DNA of 64,000 bases, from contig NZ_CP118527.1 of the NCBI RefSeq assembly GCF_028885415.1, positions 1,302,001 to 1,366,000 of the forward strand. Direction: 5' to 3'. The stretch comes from Streptomyces coeruleorubidus (GTDB lineage: Bacteria > Actinomycetota > Actinomycetes > Streptomycetales > Streptomycetaceae). The translations under genes were made by a program, and so were the position numbers. The first letter of the stretch is position 1. The number at the start of each line of letters is the position of its first letter. The notes under the pieces were generated by a model, which worked only from the letters and a program-made list of their open reading frames with translations, was not told the DNA's origin and searched no databases. Of the stretch, positions 19,084 through 27,947 are shown one piece after another.

Positions 19084-20379
19084 GTGTCTGACGAGACGGT
19101 GAAGAACGTCTTCGTGATCGGGCTGGACGAGGCCAATCTGCCGACGCTGCGGGCGGTTCCCGGAGCTGACCGGCTGCGCTTTCACCAACTGCTGACCGTG
19201 GAGGAACTCCAGGTCGGCGAAGTGCACCTGCCCACGCTGTTCGACAAGGCCCGGGAGGTGCTGGACGCCTTCGACGGAAGCATCGACGCGATCGTCGGCT
19301 ACTGGGACTTCCCGGTCAGCACCCTCGTGCCGATGCTGAGCGAACGCTACGGAACGCGGAGCACGAGCCTGGAGTCGGTGGTCAAGTGCGAGCACAAGTA
19401 CTGGAGCCGTCTTGAGCAGCAGAAGGCGACCGACCGGCACCCGGGCTTCGACAGGGTCGACCTGTCGGCCGAGCCGCCTCGCCCGCCCGAGAAGGTGACC
19501 TTCCCGATGTGGGTCAAGCCCGCGCTCTCCTACTCGTCCGAACTCGCCTTCGGAGTCGATGACGAAGAGGAGTTCCGCAAGGCCGTCACCGAGATCCGCG
19601 ACGGCATCTCCCGCATCGGCCGCCCCTTCGAGCACATCCTCGAACGCATCGACCTGCCTCCGGAGATGGACGGCGTCGGCGGCCGGGTCTGTCTGGCGGA
19701 GGAGGCCATGTCCGGCGTCCAGGTCGCCGTCGAGGGCTACGCCCACCAGGGCGAGGTGACCATCTACGGAGTCCTGGACTCCATCCAGTACCCGGACTCC
19801 CCCTGTTTCCTGCGCCACCAGTACCCCTCGACGCTGCCGCCGGCGGTCATCGCGGAGCTCCACGACGTCTCGGAGCGGGTGATGCGGCAGATCGGAATGG
19901 ACTCGGCCACCTTCAGCATCGAGTACTTCTACGACCCGCGGACGCAGTCGATCAACCTGCTGGAGATCAACCCCCGGCACTCCCAGTCGCACGCGGAGCT
20001 GTTCCAGTACGTCGACGGCGTCCCCAACCACCACTGCATGGTCAGCCTCGCGCTCGGCGAGGACCCGCGCATGCCGCACCGCGAGGGCCCGTACGCGATG
20101 GCGGCGAAGTGGTACCACCGCTGGTTCACCGACGGCGTGGTGCGCCGGGTGCCAGGGCCCGAGGAGATCGCCCGCATCGAGCGGGAGACACCGGGCGTGC
20201 GCATCGAGGTGGTCCCCGAGGAGGGCACCAGGCTCTCGGAGCTCCCCGGACAGGACAGCTACAGCTACGAGTTGGCGCACATCTTCACCGGCGGGGCGGA
20301 CGAGGAGGAGCTGCGGGAGAAGTTCGACCACTGCGTGGCCGCCCTCGGCCTCGCCTTCGACGAACCCCCGCAGGAGTGA
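19084..20379 (+). CDS. ATP-grasp domain ligase
   Basis: The 431-residue protein has an ATP-grasp fold. A pre-ATP-grasp domain (residues 1-95) is followed by the ATP-binding lysines (VKCEHKYWS and WVKPALS), the glutamate strand (RVCLAEEAMSGVQVAVEGYAH) and the metal-binding FSIEYFYD...INLLEINPRHSQSH. Such enzymes join a carboxylate to an amine or thiol through an acyl-phosphate. The substrates are unknown. I chose GTG 19084 because GGAAGGAGA precedes it. It is followed after 48 bases by the CocE/NonD hydrolase, so the pair probably acts on one metabolite. Confidence 0.88.
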   Translation: MSDETVKNVFVIGLDEANLPTLRAVPGADRLRFHQLLTVEELQVGEVHLPTLFDKAREVLDAFDGSIDAIVGYWDFPVSTLVPMLSERYGTRSTSLESVVKCEHKYWSRLEQQKATDRHPGFDRVDLSAEPPRPPEKVTFPMWVKPALSYSSELAFGVDDEEEFRKAVTEIRDGISRIGRPFEHILERIDLPPEMDGVGGRVCLAEEAMSGVQVAVEGYAHQGEVTIYGVLDSIQYPDSPCFLRHQYPSTLPPAVIAELHDVSERVMRQIGMDSATFSIEYFYDPRTQSINLLEINPRHSQSHAELFQYVDGVPNHHCMVSLALGEDPRMPHREGPYAMAAKWYHRWFTDGVVRRVPGPEEIARIERETPGVRIEVVPEEGTRLSELPGQDSYSYELAHIFTGGADEEELREKFDHCVAALGLAFDEPPQE

Positions 20380-20427
20380 GGCCCCGCCGGAGTGAACCCC
20401 CACGAGAGTAAGGAGCACGTGGGTTCC

Positions 20428-22470
20428 ATGCGTTACGTGACCAACCTGCCCTACGCCACGAAGGAAGAAGAGCACGTCACCATCCCGATGTCCGACGGCG
20501 TCCGGCTCTCCGCGCACATCTGGCGTCCCACCTCGTCGGACCACGAGCCGGTGCCCGCGGTGCTGGAGTACATCCCGTACCGCAAGCGCGACCTGACGGC
20601 CGTACGCGACTCGATCCACCACCCGTACCTCGCCGGACACGGCTACGCCTGCGTCCGCGTCGACCTGCGCGGCACCGGCGACTCGGAGGGCGTGCTGCGC
20701 GACGAGTACCTGGAACGGGAGCAGGCGGACGCGGAGGAGGTCCTGGCATGGCTGACGGAGCAGCCCTGGTGTGACGGCGGCGCGGGCATGATGGGCATCT
20801 CCTGGGGCGCGTTCGCGGCGCTCCAGGTGGCGGCCCGGCAGCCGCCGGGCCTGAAGGCCATCGCCATCGCCTCCTTCACCGACGACCGGCACGCCGACGA
20901 CATGCACTACATGGGCGGCGCCCTGCTGTCGGACAACCTGGCCGAGGCGGGCACGATGTTCGCCTACGGCACCTGCCCGCCCGATCCGGCCGTGGTCGGC
21001 GACCGCTGGCGCGAGATGTGGCACGAACGGCTGGAGCACACCGAGCCCTGGGTCCTCCCATGGCTGCGCCACCAGCGCCGCGACGACTACTGGCGGCACG
21101 CCTCGGTGTGCGAGGACTACAGCAGCGTGCGCTGCCCGGTCCTGGCCTCCAGCGGCTGGGCGGACGGCTACTCCAACGCCGTGACCCGGCTGCTCGGCCA
21201 CCTGGACGTGCCCCGCAAGGGGCTGATCGGCCCCTGGTCGCACAAGTTCCCCCACCTCGGGGAGCCCGGCCCCGCCATCGGCTACCTCCAGGAACTCGTA
21301 CGGTGGTGGGACCACTGGCTCAAGGGCGTCGACAACGGCGTCATGGACGGCCCCATGCTGCAGGCGTGGATGCAGGACAGCGTGCCGCCCTCCACCGCGT
21401 ACGAGGAGCGGCCGGGACGCTGGGTCGGCGAGCCGGACTGGCCCTCCCCGCACATCCGGCAGGCCGTTCATCCGCTCACCCGGCACACGATCGGACCTCC
21501 GCGGGAGGCGGCGGGCGAGGGGAACGCCCCCGACGGCGACGCGATGACCGTGCAGTCGCCGCTGTCCGTCGGCCAGTTCGCGGGCAAGTGGGCCTCCTAC
21601 AACGCGCCCCCGGACCTGCCGTACGACCAGCGCGAGGAGGACGGCGGTTCCCTCGTCTTCGACAGCGAGCCGCTGACCGAGCCGTTGGAGATCCTCGGCT
21701 CACCGACCGTGGAACTCGACCTGTCGGTCAGCGAACCGGTCGCCCTGGTGGCCGCGCGGCTGTCCGACGTGAGCCCGGACGGCTCCGCGACCCGTGTCTC
21801 GTACGGCATCCTGAACCTCACCCGCCGCGACAGCACGGAGTCCCCCGAGCCGCTGGAGCCGGGCCGCCGCTACCGCGCCACCGTCCCGCTGAACGGAGTG
21901 GGCCAGGCATTCCCACCCGGCCACCGCATCCGGCTCTCCCTCTCCACGTCCTACTGGCCGTTGGCCTGGCCACCTCCGAAGCCCGCCCTGCTGAGCGTCC
22001 ACGAGCACTCCAGCACGCTCACCCTGCCCGTGCGGCCGGTGGAGGAACCGGACGAGGTGCCGGCGTCCCCCTTCGGCGAACCCGAGGGCACTCCCCCGCT
22101 CGCCATGAGCCAGGTGACGCCTCCCGAGGAGCGCTGGGAGGTCAAGCGGGACCTGATCGGCTACCACTCCGAGCTGGACATCGTGAAGGACCGGGGCACG
22201 GTCCGCTTCGAGGACATCAACCTGGAGGCCGGGCGCCGCGCCCGTGAGCGCTACACGGCGGTCGCCGACGACTTCACCTCGGTCAGCGGCGAGTCCACGT
22301 GGACCATGCGGTTCCAGCGGGACGACTGGGACGTACGGGTGGTGACGCACACCCAGCTGACGTGTGACGACACGGACTTCTTCGTGGACGCGACCCTCGA
22401 CGCATACGAGGCCGACCGCCGGGTGTTCTCCCGCACCTGGAACGAGCGGGTACCGCGCGACCTGCTCTAG
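20428..22470 (+). CDS. CocE/NonD-family hydrolase
   Basis: The 680-residue protein is an X-Pro dipeptidyl-peptidase/cocaine-esterase-like serine hydrolase. The nucleophile is in GISWG (Ser125). The probable acid lies near SSGWADGYSNAV and the His in GPWSHKFPH, and the X-Pro C-terminal jelly-roll follows (about residues 360-560). About 110 further residues (WEVKRDLIGYHSELD to the end) form an additional C-terminal segment. The start may be ATG 20428 or GTG 20419; AAGGAG at 20410-20415 is too near the latter. No signal peptide is seen, so it is probably cytoplasmic. Its operon partner is the ATP-grasp ligase. Confidence 0.88.
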   Translation: MRYVTNLPYATKEEEHVTIPMSDGVRLSAHIWRPTSSDHEPVPAVLEYIPYRKRDLTAVRDSIHHPYLAGHGYACVRVDLRGTGDSEGVLRDEYLEREQADAEEVLAWLTEQPWCDGGAGMMGISWGAFAALQVAARQPPGLKAIAIASFTDDRHADDMHYMGGALLSDNLAEAGTMFAYGTCPPDPAVVGDRWREMWHERLEHTEPWVLPWLRHQRRDDYWRHASVCEDYSSVRCPVLASSGWADGYSNAVTRLLGHLDVPRKGLIGPWSHKFPHLGEPGPAIGYLQELVRWWDHWLKGVDNGVMDGPMLQAWMQDSVPPSTAYEERPGRWVGEPDWPSPHIRQAVHPLTRHTIGPPREAAGEGNAPDGDAMTVQSPLSVGQFAGKWASYNAPPDLPYDQREEDGGSLVFDSEPLTEPLEILGSPTVELDLSVSEPVALVAARLSDVSPDGSATRVSYGILNLTRRDSTESPEPLEPGRRYRATVPLNGVGQAFPPGHRIRLSLSTSYWPLAWPPPKPALLSVHEHSSTLTLPVRPVEEPDEVPASPFGEPEGTPPLAMSQVTPPEERWEVKRDLIGYHSELDIVKDRGTVRFEDINLEAGRRARERYTAVADDFTSVSGESTWTMRFQRDDWDVRVVTHTQLTCDDTDFFVDATLDAYEADRRVFSRTWNERVPRDLL

Positions 22471-22584
22471 CCGGGCCCGCTGAGCGGGAAGGGTGCCCCC
22501 CCCGGTGTGGAGGGCGCCACCAGGACTACTTCTCCCCTCCCGCGAGTGCCCCGTCGAGGGGCGGCCGTCGACGGGGCTCTCGGC

Positions 22585-23078
22585 GTGCGCGAGAAGGTGG
22601 CCGTCCGCGGCGCCTCGCTGGTCTGTGTCGTCAGCCTGGCCGGGCACATGGCCTCGCTCGGCGACGAGGACGAAGCGGCCCTGGCGACGGCTCCCGCCGG
22701 GAGTTGCTCGGGCTGAAGGCGGTCACGGCCCTCGGCGACGATCCGACCGCCGCCTACATTCTCGCCAAGCGCGCCAACCACGTACGGGTGCAGGCCGCCG
22801 CACTCGCCTGGAACCGGCTCGGTGCCCGCGTCAACACCGTCAGCCCCGGTGTCATCGCCACCGCCATGGCGAAGGCGGAGGCCGACGCGGACGCGGACGG
22901 GCACATGCTCAAGATGCTCGACGCGTGCGGCGCGGGCCGGCCGGGCACGCCCGGCGAGATCGCCGACGCCGTGGCCTTCCTCACCGGCCCCGAGGCGCGG
23001 TACATCAACGGCACCGACCTGCTCGTCGACGGCGGGCAGGCGGCGTGGATGCGCCGGCACATGCGGCGTCCGGGGTGA
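22585..23078 (+). pseudogene. 5'-truncated, frameshifted SDR remnant
   Basis: The first part, SLVCVVSLAGHMASL (strand 5 and active-site Ser), ends in one frame at about 22700 (ATAPAGSCSG, stop). The adjoining frame continues as ELLGLKAVTALGDDPTAAYILAK (with the Tyr-x-x-x-Lys site), RVNTVSPGVIATAMAK and DLLVDGGQ. The NAD(P)-binding N-terminal half is missing. This is the remains of an SDR with a 5' deletion and at least one frameshift. It follows the CocE gene on the same strand. Confidence 0.7.
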
Positions 23079-23334
23079 CGGTGGCCGGGCCGGCCCGTCC
23101 GGCACCCACCTGTTGGTCACCGGGTTGCTCGCCCGGCACCGTCGTGCCCGCCGCCCCGGCGGTCCCGGTGCCCGGCCATGTCGGTGACGAACTGGGCGCG
23201 GACCTCGGTGTGTCGGACCCGGCCGTCGTGTCACACGCCGTCGTCGCGAACGGCGCGGTCGTCGCGGCCTACGCCACCAGCACGGGGATTCGGCCTCATC
23301 GCGCCGGACGACGGCGGGGAGGACGACGGTTCGC

Positions 23335-24090
23335 TCAGCGGGGCGCGACAGCGGGCTGGGTCAGCCGCTCGCGGATGAGGCGGATCACGTCCGCCGCGTG
23401 GTCGACGAGGAAGAAGTGCCCGCCGGGGTACCGCTCCATCTCGAAGGCGCCCTGGGTGTGCGCGCTCCAGGCGCGTACCTCGTCATGGCTCGCCCTGGGG
23501 TCGTCGTCTCCGGTCAGAGCGGTGACGGGGCTGCGGAGCCGGTGGTCCGTCGCGCACACGTAGGTCTCGACCGCGCGGTAGTCGTTCCGGACGGCCGGCA
23601 GGACCATGCGCATCAACTCCTCGTCACCGAAGACCTGTTGGTCGGTGCCGCTGAGCCTGCGCAGTTCGGCGACGATCCCGGCGTCGTCGCGCCGGTGCAC
23701 CTGCTCGTCTCGGTGGCACGACGGTGCGCGGCGGCCCGAGACGAAGACCCGCTCGGCGACCCGCCCGGCCTGCTCCAGCCGTACGGCGACCTCGAAGGCG
23801 AGGGTCGCGCCCATGCTGTGTCCGAACAGGGCGAAGGGGCGGTCCACCGCGCCCGTCACGGCCCGGCACACATGGTCCGCGAGGCCGCCGATGGTGTCGA
23901 TCATGGGCTCCTGGTGCCGGTCCTGGCGCCCCGGGTACTGGACGGCGAGCACCTCGACACGGGGGTTCAGTGCCTGGGCCACCGGCCGGAAGAAGGACGC
24001 CGAACCACCCGCGTGCGGCAGGCAGACCAGTTGCACGGGGGCGTCGGGGCTCGGGAAGAAGCGCCGTATCCACGGATCGGTGGCGGTCAT
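23335..24090 (-). CDS. Type II thioesterase (TEII)
   Basis: The 251-residue protein is an external thioesterase of the kind that removes aberrant acyl groups from carrier proteins in polyketide and nonribosomal peptide synthesis. The catalytic Ser lies in GHSMGA, the oxyanion region in LPHAGGSASF, the acid in TGDDDPRAS and the His in YPGGHFFL. GGAAGG precedes ATG 24090. No synthetase or carrier protein lies in the window, so it is an orphan here. Confidence 0.92.
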   Translation of the reverse strand: MTATDPWIRRFFPSPDAPVQLVCLPHAGGSASFFRPVAQALNPRVEVLAVQYPGRQDRHQEPMIDTIGGLADHVCRAVTGAVDRPFALFGHSMGATLAFEVAVRLEQAGRVAERVFVSGRRAPSCHRDEQVHRRDDAGIVAELRRLSGTDQQVFGDEELMRMVLPAVRNDYRAVETYVCATDHRLRSPVTALTGDDDPRASHDEVRAWSAHTQGAFEMERYPGGHFFLVDHAADVIRLIRERLTQPAVAPR

Positions 24091-24247
24091 GAGGCCTTCC
24101 TGTTCGGTTGCGCGGGACAACGGACACGCAGGCGCACGCCGTCGTGCACCTCCATTCTGAGGTGGGCACGAAATGCTCGTACCGCTTTCCGAGAGAGATG
24201 CTTCCGGGCCACCATGGCTGGGCGCCCCTACCGCATGGAGGGATCCC

Positions 24248-24691
24248 ATGACCGACTCACCCGCCCCCGACCCCGGGGTGCCGCCGATAACCGCCCGCAC
24301 GGCACGTGTCGAACTGACGCCCGCCGCCGAGGAGCTGCTGCGGCAACTGACCGGGACACACGGGCCGGTGATGTTCCACCAGTCCGGCGGCTGCTGCGAC
24401 GGCAGCGCCCCGATGTGCTACCCGCGCGGAGAGTTCCGGGTCGGTGCCGCGGATGTCCTGCTGGGGCACGTGGCCGGGGACACCCCGTTCTGGATGAGCG
24501 CGGACCAGTTCACGTACTGGTCGCACACCCACCTCACTGTGGACGTGGTCCCGGGACGTGGCAGCGGCTTCTCCCTGGAGGCCCCGGAAGGCGTCCGCTT
24601 CCTGCTCCGCTCCCGCCTCCTCACCGACGAGGAGCTGCGGCGCATCGAGTCGGAACCGCCACTGCCGACGGGTGCGGACCAGGTCTCCTAG
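24248..24691 (+). CDS. DUF779 domain protein
   Basis: The 147-residue protein has the DUF779 core: VMFHQSGGCCDGSAPMCYP, a strand with two adjacent cysteines, and DVVPGRGSGFSLE. Members are often encoded next to aldehyde dehydrogenases, but none lies here. GGAGG precedes ATG 24248. It is divergent from the thioesterase. Function is unknown. Confidence 0.9.
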   Translation: MTDSPAPDPGVPPITARTARVELTPAAEELLRQLTGTHGPVMFHQSGGCCDGSAPMCYPRGEFRVGAADVLLGHVAGDTPFWMSADQFTYWSHTHLTVDVVPGRGSGFSLEAPEGVRFLLRSRLLTDEELRRIESEPPLPTGADQVS

Positions 24692-24724
24692 TGTGAGCCG
24701 GTTCGTCGAAACCAGCCGGGACGC

Positions 24725-25354
24725 CTAGGGCGTGCACACCGACGGCAGCGCCCGCCCCAGCCCCTTCAGGTGGAGCGCGTCGAGCCGGTGGGTGTACGCG
24801 GACCAGCCGGCGGCCGTGGCCAGGCGCGGGCCGCACGACGGCAGGGCCCGGTCCCGTTCCGTGTCGTCGAGCGCGGCCAGCAGCTGTGTGGTGATGCGGT
24901 CGAGGGCCGGGCGGACCTCCTTGGCCAGGTCCGGCCGTTCGGTGGGGCGCTCGCCGGGGTTCGCGTCCCAGCGGGCGTACAAGCCCCGCTGCACCAGCTT
25001 GTTCGCCTCTATCTGGTCCTGGAACACGGCGGCCACGGCGTCCGGGTCGAGGCCGAGGCCGACCGCCCGGGCGCGGACGTCGTCCAGGATCCGCGCCTCG
25101 CGCTCCGGGTCGTCGATCGGCGTGTCCGTGCCGTACTTGGCGGCGGCGACCTTGTCGGCCAACAGCAGCCGCTGGGCGAGCAGTTCGGTCACCGGCGTCA
25201 GGCCCGGCGTCGTGCCGTGCGTGGCGGCCGTGTGACGTACGGGGGCGGGCCGCTCCGCGGCGGTGGCCGGGCCCGCCGTCCCGACGGCCAGAGTGGCCGC
25301 GGTCGTCAGGGTGCTGAGGAGGGTGAGGGCGGACCGGAGACGTCGAGGGCGCAC
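24725..25354 (-). CDS. Secreted chorismate mutase (AroQ-gamma type)
   Basis: The 209-residue protein begins with a Sec signal peptide (positive N-terminus, a hydrophobic stretch, then GPATAAE near residue 33). The rest is all-helical and matches exported chorismate mutases, with LLAQRLLLADKVAAAKY, REARILDDVRARA and FQDQIEANKLVQRGLY, where Arg, Lys and Gln side chains would bind the substrate. It converts chorismate to prephenate, outside the cytoplasm. GGAAGGA precedes GTG 25354. Its role outside the cell is unclear. Confidence 0.88.
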   Translation of the reverse strand: MRPRRLRSALTLLSTLTTAATLAVGTAGPATAAERPAPVRHTAATHGTTPGLTPVTELLAQRLLLADKVAAAKYGTDTPIDDPEREARILDDVRARAVGLGLDPDAVAAVFQDQIEANKLVQRGLYARWDANPGERPTERPDLAKEVRPALDRITTQLLAALDDTERDRALPSCGPRLATAAGWSAYTHRLDALHLKGLGRALPSVCTP

Positions 25355-25407
25355 AGGGGTGTCCTTCCGTGGGGGTGAAGCGCCGGACCGCAGCGCTGTC
25401 CCGCAAC

Positions 25408-26802
25408 CTACCGATCGCCTCCGGCGCGTGGTTCACCGAGGTCCCAGAACAGGCCCGCCATGATGCGCAGCCCTTCGCGGGCCACCGACCCCAACAGGTG
25501 CTCGTCGGGGGCGTGTTGGGAGCAGGAGGGGTGGGAGTGCGGGATCCACACGGTGGGCAGGCCGAGGATGTCAGCGAAGGCGTCGTTGGGGAGGGTGCCG
25601 CCGAGGTTCGGCAGGACGGCCGGTTCCTTGCCCGTGGTGTGCCGCAGGGAGTCCACGGCCCGGCGGACCCAGGAGTGGTCCGGGCTGAGGCGGGTCGCGG
25701 GGACGGCCTGGAGCACCTCGACGTCGACCATGGACAGGCCGTGGGCGTCGAGGTGGTCGCGGACGATGCGTTCGAGGTCGCGCCAGGGCGTGCCGACGAC
25801 GAAGCGGAGCTGGACGTCGGCGTGGGCGGTGCCGGGGATGGCCCCGACGGGCTTGGCGGGATCCCCGGCGGCCAGGGTGAGGACCTCCAGGGTGTTCCAG
25901 CCGAAGACGCGTTCGGCCGGGGTGAGCCCCGGCTCTCCCCAGTCGGTGTCCACCTCCGGGTCGCCGTCCCCGCCGCCCACGGTGAGGTCCGCCAGGGCGG
26001 CCGCGACGGGCTGGGGCAGCGCCGGCGGCCGCAGTCCCTCCACCAGGATGCGGCCCCGGGAGTCGACCAGGGTGGCCAGAGCGCCTGCGAGGACCGTGGC
26101 CGGGTTGCGCAGGGCGCCGCCCCAGTTGCCCGAGTGGTGGGCGCCCTCGCGCAGGGCCACACGCAGGCGGAAGTTGGCGGCGCCCCGGGAGCCGAGGAAC
26201 AGGGTGGGGCGGCCGGCCGCGAGGCGCGGGCCGTCGGAGGCGATGAGCAGGTCGGCGGCCAGGTCGTCCGTCAGCCGGCGGCAGACCTCGTGCAGGCCCG
26301 GTGAGCCCGACTCCTCCCCCGTCTCCACGAGCACCTTCAGGTTGAAGCCCAGCCGGCCTCCCCGGGCGGCCAGGACCTGTTCGAGCGCGGCCAGGTTGAC
26401 GGTGTGCTGGCCCTTGTTGTCGGCGGTGCCGCGCCCGTAGAGGCGGTCGCCCTCGACGACGAGTTCCCAGGGCGACAGGCCGGTGCGCCAACGGCCCTCC
26501 TGGCCGGGGACGACGTCGCCGTGGCCGTAGACCAGGACGGTGGGCAGGCCGTCGGCCTCGTGCCGGTGGGCGAGCAGGAACGGTCCCGCGTCCGGCACCG
26601 GGTTGTCGACGATCCGTACGGTCGCGCCCAGGCGGCGTACGGCGGGGGCGAGTTCGTCGGCCAGGTAGGCGCGCAGCGGGCCCGTGCCGTCGGGCGGCGG
26701 GCTCTGGGTCGGGAACGCGACCCGGCGCCGCAGGTCGACGAGGAAGCCGCCGGAGTCGAAGTAGGCCTCCGCCAGGCCGATGGCGGTCTCACGTGTCGTC
26801 AT
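25408..26802 (-). CDS. M20-family metallopeptidase
   Basis: The 464-residue peptidase has the M20 pattern: YGHGDVVP (metal His/Asp), GRGTADNKG (bridging Asp), VETGEESGSPG (catalytic and metal Glu) and C-terminal PHSHP. It would cleave dipeptides or amide-linked amino acids. GGAAGGGG lies before ATG 26802. The gene overlaps the end of the Lrp gene by 14 bases, so the two are translated from one message. Confidence 0.92.
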   Translation of the reverse strand: MTTRETAIGLAEAYFDSGGFLVDLRRRVAFPTQSPPPDGTGPLRAYLADELAPAVRRLGATVRIVDNPVPDAGPFLLAHRHEADGLPTVLVYGHGDVVPGQEGRWRTGLSPWELVVEGDRLYGRGTADNKGQHTVNLAALEQVLAARGGRLGFNLKVLVETGEESGSPGLHEVCRRLTDDLAADLLIASDGPRLAAGRPTLFLGSRGAANFRLRVALREGAHHSGNWGGALRNPATVLAGALATLVDSRGRILVEGLRPPALPQPVAAALADLTVGGGDGDPEVDTDWGEPGLTPAERVFGWNTLEVLTLAAGDPAKPVGAIPGTAHADVQLRFVVGTPWRDLERIVRDHLDAHGLSMVDVEVLQAVPATRLSPDHSWVRRAVDSLRHTTGKEPAVLPNLGGTLPNDAFADILGLPTVWIPHSHPSCSQHAPDEHLLGSVAREGLRIMAGLFWDLGEPRAGGDR

Positions 26803-27835
26803 GCCGTCCCCTTCCGGTGTCCGTCGGGCCGGGTACGGCGGCCAGGCGGCCGTCCTCCCGGTCGAGCCAGTGCCGCCGCAGCGCCCGGAGCACGACGGAG
26901 ACGTCGAAGGAGATGACCCCCTCGAGCTCCGCCAGGTCCCGGGTGAGGAACTCCGCGAGACCCTCCTCGTCGCGGAAGACGCCCTGGTGGACGACCGAGA
27001 AGGTGCCCGCGTTGGTCGACACGTACCGGGCGGAGGGGTGCCGGGCGAGCGTCCGGGCCGCCTCGCGCCCCCCGCCCGGTGACACGGTCAGGGCGACCAC
27101 CGCCTTAAGGGCGTAGCCGAGCAGTGCGGGCTCGATCTCCACGCGGGGGCGGACCAGTCCGCGCTGGAGCAGCGACTGGGTGACGCGGTAGGCGGTGGAC
27201 TGCCCGATGCCCAGTTCCCGGGACACCTGCGCGGCGGTCATCCGGCCGTCGGCGGCGAGCAGCCGCAGCGTGCGCAGTTCGTCACCGGTGGGGCGGGCGG
27301 GGCGGTCCGTGCCGCCCGGGTCCGTCTCGCGTTCCTCGGCGGTGTACGTGGCGAGCAGTTGGTGCTGGTCCTCCGTCAGGCGGGGCAGCCGCCAGGCGTC
27401 GGACTTGGTGTCGGCGCGCAGGACGAGTTCGGTCCGGGTGGAGCGTACGCCGGGGAGCGTGGCGATGCGCCGGGTGAGCAGGTCGCGGGCCTCGGCGCGG
27501 CGGGCGGGCTGGACGACGCAGTAGACGTCCGCCTGCCCGGCGGTGACCGCGACGTGGGCCGCTTCGGGCAGTTCGGCGAGCCGCCGGGCGACGTCGGCGG
27601 TCCGTCCCGGCGCGGCGGACACCCACACGTGCCAGGGAGTGCCCTCGCCGGACACCGACAGGTCGACCTGGCCGATCACCCGCAGCAGCCGGTTCGACTC
27701 CAGCCGGGCCAGCCGCCGTCCCACGGTGCTCGCCGACACGCCCAGCGCCTGGGCCAGCAGGCTGAGCGGGGCGCGCGGTGCGCGCTGGAGCGCGGCGACC
27801 AGGTCGAGGTCGTCGTCGTCCAGAGCGTTCTCCAT
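26789..27835 (-). CDS. Lrp/AsnC-family regulator, two-unit form
   Basis: The 348-residue protein is roughly twice the usual Lrp length. The first unit has a helix-turn-helix at about residues 8-50 (DLVAALQRAPRAPLSLLAQALGVSASTVGRRLARLE) and a ligand domain. A second helix-turn-helix follows a linker at about residues 185-230 (LAADGRMTAAQVSRELGIGQSTAYRVTQSLL) with its own RAM-like domain. ATG 27835 is preferred, since GGAGG lies a proper distance upstream. It is divergent from the AbgT transporter with an operator-like palindrome between. Confidence 0.9.
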   Translation of the reverse strand: MENALDDDDLDLVAALQRAPRAPLSLLAQALGVSASTVGRRLARLESNRLLRVIGQVDLSVSGEGTPWHVWVSAAPGRTADVARRLAELPEAAHVAVTAGQADVYCVVQPARRAEARDLLTRRIATLPGVRSTRTELVLRADTKSDAWRLPRLTEDQHQLLATYTAEERETDPGGTDRPARPTGDELRTLRLLAADGRMTAAQVSRELGIGQSTAYRVTQSLLQRGLVRPRVEIEPALLGYALKAVVALTVSPGGGREAARTLARHPSARYVSTNAGTFSVVHQGVFRDEEGLAEFLTRDLAELEGVISFDVSVVLRALRRHWLDREDGRLAAVPGPTDTGRGRHDDT

Positions 27836-27911
27836 GCGACCCATCCTCCACGGAATGAATCCGTCAACCAGCGACTTCACGCGACCGATACGACCGCAAC
27901 AACCTTTTTAC

Positions 27912-27928
27912 TTGCATGATTTCATCAA
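27912..27928. promoter_or_regulatory. Lrp-type palindrome upstream of the AbgT gene
   Basis: TTGCATGATTTCATCAA contains a perfect inner ATGA-TT-TCAT inverted repeat framed by TTG and CAA, in an AT-rich control region between divergent Lrp and AbgT genes. It resembles AsnC/Lrp operators. That the neighbouring Lrp protein binds it is inference. Confidence 0.5.
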
Positions 27929-27947
27929 GAGGGTCGTCAATAGGGAT

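Noticed and set aside
18700..21486. 928-codon frame antisense to the ATP-grasp and CocE genes
   Set aside because: No family motif is seen, whereas the opposite strand has complete catalytic motifs, ribosome sites and a promoter.
22470..22500. CCCGCTGAGCGGG as the CocE terminator
   Set aside because: The stem is only five base pairs and lacks support from other features.
23079..23334. A gene between the SDR relic and the thioesterase
   Set aside because: Short frames exist, but none shows a recognisable motif or ribosome site, and codon pattern is poor.
19084..24090. ATP-grasp, CocE, SDR relic and thioesterase as one nonribosomal peptide cluster
   Set aside because: No carrier protein or adenylation domain is present, and the thioesterase is on the other strand after a gap of 256 bases.
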